From Fen-1245 sp963835535 (GTDB lineage Bacteria; Gemmatimonadota; Gemmatimonadetes; Gemmatimonadales; JACORV01): 64,000 bases of DNA. Positions within the stretch are counted from its first letter, which is position 1. The number at the start of each line of letters is the position of its first letter. This document shows, one piece after another, positions 51,896 to 57,698 of this stretch. A model generated the notes under the pieces. It searched no databases, was not told the origin of the DNA, and was given only the letters and a program-made list of their open reading frames with translations. A program made the translations under genes and the position numbers. The stretch lies in assembly GCA_963835535.1 (NCBI GenBank), contig CAWIFL010000003.1:310001-374000 (forward strand). The letters are read 5' to 3'.

Positions 51896-52990
51896 CTACG
51901 CGGGCGCCTTCGCCCGCGCGGCGTGGCGGGCGGCGGCGGCCGCAGCGATGGCCTCGACCAGCGGGGCGGCGCCGAAGCGGACCGGATCCGTCGCCGGGAG
52001 GCCGGTCTCGTCCTCGGCGCGCCGGACGGCGTCGCGGGCCGCAGCCTCGCAAAGATCGTAGGTCATCAGCGCGATCCCGATGACGCGCGACGGGTTCACG
52101 AGGGCCGCGGCCTGCTCGTGGAGGTGGACGAGCCGCGCGAGCGGCGGGATCGGCAGGAACGCGCTGGCGCCGTGGTACTCGGAGACGAGCTTCCGCGACG
52201 GCTGGTGACAGAGGATCATCGCCGCGGGGCAGCTCCCGTGGATCAACCCGAGCGAGACGCCCGAATAGCCGGGATGGATGAGGCTTCCCTGCCCCTCGAC
52301 CAGGACGACGTCGGCGCCCCCGGCGGCCTCGACGACCATCTGCTCCGCCGCGCCGGCGATGAAGTCCCCCGCCACCGCGTCCACGGCGATCCCCTTGCCC
52401 GCGAGCAGGATCCCGGTCTGTCCCGTCGCGACGAACCGGCTGCGCAGCGCGCGCCGGCTCAGCCCGCGCTCGATCTCGATCAGGGCCGTCATCTTCCCGC
52501 TGTTGCAGTCGGAGCCGACGGTGAGGACGACCAGCGCGTCCACCAGCCGCGCGCGGCCGTTGGCCACGGGGAGCCCCTCGGGCGGCCTCCGCAGGTCGAA
52601 GATGCGGACACCCCGCTTGCGCGCGCGCGCCGCCAGATCGGGATCGTCGCTCAGGTAGGTGTGGAGCCCGCTCCAGATCTCGAGGCCGCGCTCGATCGCC
52701 TGCTCGATCCAGCCACGCCACGCGGGGGGCAGCCGCCCGCCGCGGGGCGCGATGCCGATCAGCAGCGCCTGAGGGGGGGGCTTCAGCGCGAGCCCCTCCT
52801 CGAGCGTGCGCACGATGGGGATCGCGCCGCCGAAGCCGATCGCTTCCTGGACCGTGCGGGCGCTCGCGGTCGAATCGAGGACGCCGACCACGCGCTCGGG
52901 GAAGTAGCGGATCGCCGAGACGGCGGTCTTCGCGGTGATGACGCCGAAGCTGCCGTCGGCGACGGCGAGGAAGGTGGGGGCGAGCGCCAT
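51896..52990 (-). CDS. DUF1611 family protein (DgcN-like)
   Basis: This 364-residue protein is chosen from the ATG at 52990 (MALAPTFLAVADGSFGVITA), the family start. It has an N-terminal Rossmann-like domain and a C-terminal P-loop-like domain with VGSDCNSGKMTALIEIERGL and VLVEGQGSLIHPGYSGVSLG. Characterised DUF1611 members (DgcN) act as D-glutamate N-acetyltransferases. The divergent Asp/Glu racemase gene 92 bases away supports a role in D-amino acid metabolism. Substrate assignment is inference. Confidence 0.8.
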   Translation of the reverse strand: MALAPTFLAVADGSFGVITAKTAVSAIRYFPERVVGVLDSTASARTVQEAIGFGGAIPIVRTLEEGLALKPPPQALLIGIAPRGGRLPPAWRGWIEQAIERGLEIWSGLHTYLSDDPDLAARARKRGVRIFDLRRPPEGLPVANGRARLVDALVVLTVGSDCNSGKMTALIEIERGLSRRALRSRFVATGQTGILLAGKGIAVDAVAGDFIAGAAEQMVVEAAGGADVVLVEGQGSLIHPGYSGVSLGLIHGSCPAAMILCHQPSRKLVSEYHGASAFLPIPPLARLVHLHEQAAALVNPSRVIGIALMTYDLCEAAARDAVRRAEDETGLPATDPVRFGAAPLVEAIAAAAAARHAARAKAPA

Positions 52991-53082
52991 GGCTGGAGAA
53001 TGTAGGCCGCGAATGGTGTGGCGGCCACGGGCCGCTTCCCCGCACATTATCGTATAACGGCGCTCCACGGAGGCGGCAGGCG

Positions 53083-53877
53083 ATGGCGCTCGATCCCCAG
53101 CTTCTCTCCCCGGGACAGAGGTACCTGCCCGGCATCCTCGGCGGCCTCGGGCCGCTCTCCCACGTGCAATTCGAGCGCGAGATCCTCGCGCGCAGCCACG
53201 AGCGGGGCGCGCGCGGCGACCGCGACCACCCGGTCTGGCTGCTGGCGAGCGCCGCGTCGACGCCGGGCCGGACCGGCGCCCTCCTCGACGGGGGCGCGAG
53301 TCCCCTCGCCCACCTGACCGCCTACGCGAAGCTCCTGGAGCGGAGCGGCGCCGACGCGCTGTTCGTGGTCTGCAACACCGCGCACGCCTGGCACGGCGAG
53401 GTCCAGCGGTCGCTCCGGATCCCGTGGGTGCACCTGATGGAGCTGGTGGCGGCCGCCGTCCGCGCGGCGCACCCGGCCGGAACGAAGGTCGGCCTGCTCG
53501 GGACCGACGGCACGCTGAGCGCGGGGCTCTACCAGCATGCGCTCGAGGCGCGGGACCTGGTCGCGGTCGCTCCGGAGATCGGTTCGAAGATCCAGGCGCG
53601 CGTGGGCGCCGCGATCGGGGACAGTGCGACGGGGATCAAGGCGACCGGCGATCGGGTGACGGCGGAGGCGCGCGCACACCTGCTCTCGGCGGCGCGGTGG
53701 TGCGTCGAGCACGGCGCACAGGTCATCGTGCCGGCCTGCACCGAGGTGTCCGTGGCGTTGACGCCGGAGACGCTCCGGGACGCGCCGCTCATGGATCCCC
53801 TGGGCGTGGCTGCCGAGGCGTTACTCGATGTGGCGTACGGCGTGAGGGAGCCGGGGGAGATGTGGACGAGGGGTTAG
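53083..53877 (+). CDS. Aspartate/glutamate racemase family protein
   Basis: This 264-residue cofactor-independent racemase keeps both catalytic cysteines: FVVCNTAHAW at about 87-96 and VPACTEVSVAL at about 221-231. The N-terminal PGILGGLGPLSHVQFER is typical. The last codons (TRG then TAG) are formed by the adjoining TTAGGGG repeat. It is divergent from the DUF1611 gene, and the 92-base gap holds a TATAAC box (53053-53058) but no clear -35. Confidence 0.88.
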   Translation: MALDPQLLSPGQRYLPGILGGLGPLSHVQFEREILARSHERGARGDRDHPVWLLASAASTPGRTGALLDGGASPLAHLTAYAKLLERSGADALFVVCNTAHAWHGEVQRSLRIPWVHLMELVAAAVRAAHPAGTKVGLLGTDGTLSAGLYQHALEARDLVAVAPEIGSKIQARVGAAIGDSATGIKATGDRVTAEARAHLLSAARWCVEHGAQVIVPACTEVSVALTPETLRDAPLMDPLGVAAEALLDVAYGVREPGEMWTRG

Positions 53878-53988
53878 GGGTTAGGGGTTAGGGATTAGGG
53901 ATTAGGGGTTAGGGAAAGACGAAGGCGCCGCGGGTCTCGTGGCGCCTCGTGCTTTTCCCCTAACCCCTAGCCCCTAACCCCTGATCCC
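53874..53988. repeat. TTAGGGG/CCCCTAA inverted array between convergent genes, with GC-rich core hairpin
   Basis: The left arm (53874-53917) has TTAGGGG, TTAGGGG, two TTAGGGA, TTAGGGG and TTAGGGA. The right arm (53954-53988) has TTTTCCCCTAACCCCTAG, CCCCTAA and CCCCTGA. Between them AGGCGCC and GGCGCCT pair around an 11-base loop. The TAG stops of both converging genes (53875-53877 plus strand, 53976-53974 minus strand) lie inside the repeats. It is an obvious bidirectional terminator candidate. Confidence 0.85.
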
Positions 53989-55107
53989 TTGCACCGGCAT
54001 CTCCCGGGTCGTGACCAGCACCGCCGGCTCCATGACGACCGCGTCCTCGGGGCGCTCGCCATACGCCCGGTCGATCAGGATGTGGCGTACGAGGACGACG
54101 ACCGTGGCGAGCACGGGGACGGCGACCACCATCCCGAGCAGGCCGGAGACTTCGGCCGCGATCAGCACGCTGAGGATCGTCAGCACGGGCGGGAGCGCCA
54201 CCTTCCGCTCCATCACCAGCGGGCTGACGAGGTTCGCCTCGATCAGGTGGACCACGACGCCCACGGACGCCACGGCGAGCGCCACCAGGAGCCCGCGCTC
54301 CGGGAGCACGAGCAGCGCCGGCAGGAGCGTCGAGAAGAGCGTCCCGAAGAAGGGGATCAGGGCGACGACGCCGGTGAAGACGGCGAACGCCAGCCAGTAG
54401 GGTACGCCCAGCAGGCGGAGCCCGATGCCGGTCAGCACGGCCAGCACCACCATCGCGGTGAGCTGCGCGCCGACCCAGGCGCGGAGCGTCTGCGCGACGT
54501 CGAGGGCGATGGCACGCGCGAAGGCGCGGTGCCGCGGCGGCACGAGCGCGAGCATCCCTTCCTGGTAGACCGCCGGACGCACCGCCAGGTAGATCGCCAT
54601 CACCAGCACCGCGACCGCGTCGATCAGGACCATGCCCGTGGCCGTCGCGGTGGGGATGATCCCGCGCCGCACGAATTCGGCGCCCTCTTGCAGCGACGTG
54701 GACACCAGGCCGGTCTTTCCCGCTCCCAGGCCGGCGCTGGCGAGCTGCGGGAAGCGCTGGATCCAGCGGCCGATCAGGGCGTCGAGGGCGACCAGGTACT
54801 GCGGCACCGCCGCGATCAGGTCCGCGGTCTGCTGGACCACGGGAGCGGCGACCAGCACGGCGACGCCGGACGCCGCCGCCAGCGTGCCGACGATGGCGAG
54901 CGTGAGCGCGAGCGGGCGCGGGACCCGGGTCCAGCGGACCACGGCGTCGGTGAGCGCGGAGAGATAGACGGCGAGCAGGACGGCGAGGAAGACCAGCAGG
55001 AGCAGCGCCGCGATCCGCCAGACGAACAGCAGGAGCGCGGCCACGAGCAGGACCAGGACCACCGGTGCGGCGCGCCGCACCGGTGGGACGGCGTCAGTCA
55101 GGGGCAC
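53974..55107 (-). CDS. AI-2E family membrane permease
   Basis: This 377-residue protein has about seven to eight hydrophobic segments and the family motifs VPYWLAFAVFTGVVALIPFF and IEANLVSPLVMERKVALPPV. The family includes exporters and Na/H antiporters; autoinducer-2 export is only one proposed role. The GTG start abuts the pspA stop with no gap, making it the last gene of the PspA operon. The final residues IRG and the stop derive from the CCCCTAA repeat. Confidence 0.87.
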   Translation of the reverse strand: MPLTDAVPPVRRAAPVVLVLLVAALLLFVWRIAALLLLVFLAVLLAVYLSALTDAVVRWTRVPRPLALTLAIVGTLAAASGVAVLVAAPVVQQTADLIAAVPQYLVALDALIGRWIQRFPQLASAGLGAGKTGLVSTSLQEGAEFVRRGIIPTATATGMVLIDAVAVLVMAIYLAVRPAVYQEGMLALVPPRHRAFARAIALDVAQTLRAWVGAQLTAMVVLAVLTGIGLRLLGVPYWLAFAVFTGVVALIPFFGTLFSTLLPALLVLPERGLLVALAVASVGVVVHLIEANLVSPLVMERKVALPPVLTILSVLIAAEVSGLLGMVVAVPVLATVVVLVRHILIDRAYGERPEDAVVMEPAVLVTTREMPVQGIRG

Positions 55108-55920
55108 TCAGCCCTTCTTGCGCGGCGGCTGGTCCTCCTCGTCCCCTTCCGCCTCGCCGAGCACCTCCGCGTCGTGCACGTCGGTCGCCTTGCCCGCGGC
55201 TCCGGCACCCGCCCCGAGCTGCTTCGGCTGCTCCGCCGTGCCCGCGCCGAGGAGCCCCATCTTCTGCTTCAGCGCCAGGAGCTGCGTGTCGGCGTCCGCC
55301 TTGTACTCCAGCTGCTCGAACTGCTTGGCGAGCGAGTCGCCCGACAGCTCTTCGGACAGCTCCGCCGCCGCAAGCGCCCTGCGCTCGTTCTGCTCGATGC
55401 GGTCGGCCATCCGCTCGAAGGTCTCGAAGGCGCTCTTGTCGCTGATCGAGCCCATCGTCTCGTGGATGCGCTTCTGGGCCTCGGCCCGGCGCTGCCGCGC
55501 GATCAGGATGTTCTTCTTGCGCTTGGCTTCCTCGATCTTGTCGTTGAGCGCGCGCAGCGAGTTCTTCAGCGACTCGGTCTCGCCGGCGTGCTTGCGCCAG
55601 GTCTCGTCGAGCTGGACGGCGCCTTCCATGTGTTCCGAGTGCCGGAGCAGCGCCTGCTTGGCCAGGTCGTCGCGCCCCTCCTGCACCGCCAGCATCGCGC
55701 GCTTCTCCCAGTCGTCGGCCTGCTTCTTCTCCTGCTCGGCCTGCGCCTGGAGCTTCTTCTCGTCCGCGATCGCCGCCGCGACCTGCTGCTTCGCCTTGGC
55801 CAGCTGGCTCCGCATGTCCAGGATCAGCTGGTTCAGCATCTTCTCCGGGTTCTCGGCGCTGCTGATCAGGTCGTTGATGTTCGACCGGAGGAGCGTAGAC
55901 AAGCGGTCAAAGATTCCCAT
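55108..55920 (-). CDS. pspA: Phage-shock protein A / IM30 (Vipp1) family
   Basis: This is a 270-residue ESCRT-III-like membrane-remodelling protein. It starts MGIFDRLSTLLRSNINDLIS, is almost wholly coiled coil from 25 to 215 (PEKMLNQLILDMRSQLAKAK onward) and ends in a Gly/Glu-rich tail (GAGAGAAGKATDVHDAEVLG). PspA protects the inner membrane and the proton gradient under envelope stress. No pspF, pspB or pspC homologue is seen; instead it follows four small membrane paralogues and a YbjN-like gene. Confidence 0.95.
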   Translation of the reverse strand: MGIFDRLSTLLRSNINDLISSAENPEKMLNQLILDMRSQLAKAKQQVAAAIADEKKLQAQAEQEKKQADDWEKRAMLAVQEGRDDLAKQALLRHSEHMEGAVQLDETWRKHAGETESLKNSLRALNDKIEEAKRKKNILIARQRRAEAQKRIHETMGSISDKSAFETFERMADRIEQNERRALAAAELSEELSGDSLAKQFEQLEYKADADTQLLALKQKMGLLGAGTAEQPKQLGAGAGAAGKATDVHDAEVLGEAEGDEEDQPPRKKG

Positions 55921-55926
55921 AGCGCC

Positions 55927-56322
55927 TCACGCTTCCCGGTAGGGGGCCAGCGTCGCCAGGTGGGACGCCAGCGCCAGCGTCATGGACTCGAAGCTCGCCT
56001 GGAACTCGTTGAAGTCGAGGTTCTCCAGCTCGAGCGTGTCCGACAGCACGATGTCGCCGCCGTCCACCCCGTACGCGCCGTGGACCAGGTCCTTGGCGTT
56101 CAGCTCCAGCAGGTGCCGGTACAGGTCCGGCTTCTTCGGCTTCTTGGGCAGCGTCATCACCTTGACGCGCAGCACGACGACCGGCGGCGCGTAGTGGACG
56201 ACCACCTCGGGCCCGTCGCCGTTGGCGTTCAGCACCCAGAGGCCGGACTCGATCTCGCGGGCATGGATGCCTTCGGCTTCCAGCCTCGAGATGAAGCCCT
56301 CCAAGTCCTCCCGACTGATCAT
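55927..56322 (-). CDS. YbjN-like protein
   Basis: This 131-residue soluble protein is chosen from the ATG at 56322 (MISREDLEGFISRLEAEGIH), with AAGGAG seven bases ahead. The alternating pattern VVVHYAPPVVVLRVKVMTLP, then LYRHLLELNAKDLVHGAYGV, fits the YbjN/CesT-chaperone-like fold. It sits six bases from pspA. A chaperone or PspA-binding role is plausible but not shown. Confidence 0.65.
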   Translation of the reverse strand: MISREDLEGFISRLEAEGIHAREIESGLWVLNANGDGPEVVVHYAPPVVVLRVKVMTLPKKPKKPDLYRHLLELNAKDLVHGAYGVDGGDIVLSDTLELENLDFNEFQASFESMTLALASHLATLAPYREA

Positions 56323-56365
56323 GGCCACTCCTTCAGGACGGCGGGCGGAGCCCGCCATCAATGTT

Positions 56366-56698
56366 TCACCCTTCGGCGCCGCCCGCGCCAGGGAGCCGCT
56401 GCGGGCTGCGCTGCTGCTGGGCGATCAGCCGCTCGGCGAAATCCTGCCGCTCGGCCAGCTCCCCGAGCTGCCGCTGGATGGCGGCCATCTGGCCGCTCTG
56501 GTCCTCCAGCAGGGCCCGGATGTCCTGCAGCTCCGCGGCGGGCAGCTCCCGGTCGGCGCCGAAGATCCGCATGATCACCCGGCCCACCGCCCGGCCCACC
56601 GGGCCGAGCACGACGAACCCGGTGATCAGGATCCCCGTCACCATCCCGAACAGCGGGATGAGAACTTCGCCGATCTCGGCGGGGCTCGGCGCCTGCAT
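56366..56698 (-). CDS. Small membrane/coiled-coil protein, DF-ERL paralogue 4
   Basis: This 110-residue protein has an N-terminal membrane helix (VLIPLFGMVTGILITGFVVL), a short amphipathic stretch (GPVGRAVGRVIMRIFG), a coiled coil and the motif LGELAERQDFAERLIAQ. It is the fourth in a tandem set of four and is most like its neighbour at 56698. The ATG overlaps that gene's TGA by one base; an in-frame GTG precedes it. No known family is recognised. Confidence 0.65.
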   Translation of the reverse strand: MQAPSPAEIGEVLIPLFGMVTGILITGFVVLGPVGRAVGRVIMRIFGADRELPAAELQDIRALLEDQSGQMAAIQRQLGELAERQDFAERLIAQQQRSPQRLPGAGGAEG

Positions 56699-56982
56699 CA
56701 CGATGCGCCTCCTCCCGCAGGCAGACCCTTCTCCTTCACCTTGGCCAGCAGCCGCTCGGCGAAGTCCTGCCGCTCGGCCAACTCGGCCACCTGGCGCTGG
56801 ACGCCCTCGAGCCGCTCCGAGAGATCCTCCACCTGCTCGCCGATCTCCGACGGCAGTCCGGCCGAGCCCTTGCGGAGGATCGTGTTGCCGATGGCCCGGC
56901 CGATCGGGCTGAAAGCCACGAACCCGGTGATGACCGTCCCGAAGAAGCCGACGATCGCGATGACGCCCGTCCAGTCCACCAT
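56698..56982 (-). CDS. Small membrane/coiled-coil protein, DF-ERL paralogue 3
   Basis: This 94-residue protein reads MVDWTGVIAIVGFFGTVITG, a membrane helix, then FSPIGRAIGNTI and a coiled coil ending VAELAERQDFAERLLAKVKE. It shares ELAERQDFAERL exactly with the next gene, which indicates a recent duplication. It is separated by four bases from the previous paralogue. Confidence 0.65.
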   Translation of the reverse strand: MVDWTGVIAIVGFFGTVITGFVAFSPIGRAIGNTILRKGSAGLPSEIGEQVEDLSERLEGVQRQVAELAERQDFAERLLAKVKEKGLPAGGGAS

Positions 56983-56986
56983 CGGC

Positions 56987-57277
56987 CTACCGCTCCTTGG
57001 GGCCGTTCAAGAGGCCGCGCTCCCGCGCCTGGGCCAGCAGCCGCTCGGTGAAATCGAGACGGTTCTGGATCTCGTCCACGTCGGCGAACCTCGCCCGCAT
57101 CGCTTCGAGGTCGGCCCGCAACTGCGCCACTTCGTCCCGGAGCGCTTCGACCTCCCGTCCGCCAGCCGTGCCGCCGGCGATGCGCTTGGCGAACGCCTTG
57201 GCCAGTGTCAGGATCGAGACGCCGACCAGCGCAGCCATGGCGAGCATGCCGACGGCCTCGGGGCCGCCCCACACCAT
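56987..57277 (-). CDS. Small membrane/coiled-coil protein, DF-ERL paralogue 2
   Basis: This 96-residue protein has the membrane helix AVGMLAMAALVGVSILTLA, a basic juxtamembrane KAFAKRIAGG and a heptad-rich helix (ALRDEVAQLRADLEAMRA). It ends in IQNRLDFTERLLAQARERGL and then LNGPKER. The C-terminal 25 residues are nearly identical to those of the gene at 57281. It lies three bases after that gene. Confidence 0.65.
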   Translation of the reverse strand: MVWGGPEAVGMLAMAALVGVSILTLAKAFAKRIAGGTAGGREVEALRDEVAQLRADLEAMRARFADVDEIQNRLDFTERLLAQARERGLLNGPKER

Positions 57278-57280
57278 AGC

Positions 57281-57628
57281 TCAGCGCTCCTTCGGCGCGT
57301 TCAGCAGCCCGCGCTCCTTCACCTGCCCCAGCAACCGCTCGGTGAAGTCCAGCCGGTTCTGCGCCTCGTCCATCTCGCGCCTCAGGCCCGTGACTTCCTC
57401 GCGCACCGCCTCCAGCTCGGCGGCCAGCTGAGCGACCGCCTGCTGCGAGCCGGGGTCGGTGTCGCCGACGCGGAGGCCCATCACCATCCCGTTCGCACCC
57501 CTCTCGACCTTCAGCCGCCGCGCGCTCGAGCCGGCGATCCGCCTGGCGATGGCCCCGAGGATGGACACCGACCCGACCGCCGCCACGATGGTGAAGACGT
57601 ACGCGGCGAAGTCACCCGGATTGATGAT
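57281..57628 (-). CDS. Small membrane/coiled-coil protein, DF-ERL paralogue 1, probable ATC start
   Basis: Read from ATC at 57628 the product is 115 residues: INPGDFAAYVFTIVAAVGSV as the membrane helix, a basic patch (AIARRIAGSSARRLK), a unique VERGANGMVMGLRVGD stretch, a coiled coil and AQNRLDFTERLLGQVKERGL with LNAPKER. No ATG, GTG or TTG exists in frame upstream. The first standard start (GTG, 57586) would cut the membrane helix, while GAGGAGGAG lies a proper distance before the ATC. It is the first gene of the operon. Confidence 0.6.
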   Translation of the reverse strand: MINPGDFAAYVFTIVAAVGSVSILGAIARRIAGSSARRLKVERGANGMVMGLRVGDTDPGSQQAVAQLAAELEAVREEVTGLRREMDEAQNRLDFTERLLGQVKERGLLNAPKER

Positions 57629-57658
57629 GGCGGCTCCTCCTCGACTGGCTACTGCAAC

Positions 57659-57684
57659 GACGAGTCCACAGGCCCGGAAGTTTC
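57659..57684 (-). promoter_or_regulatory. ECF-sigma-like promoter before the PspA operon
   Basis: On the minus strand GAAAC (57684-57680) and CGTC (57662-57659) are separated by 17 bases, the pattern recognised by many ECF/RpoE-type sigma factors. It lies between the uvrA stop and the first small membrane gene, with a predicted leader of about 25 bases. No sigma-70 boxes of similar quality are in this 70-base gap. Confidence 0.35.
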
Positions 57685-57698
57685 GCTAACGCGCCAAT

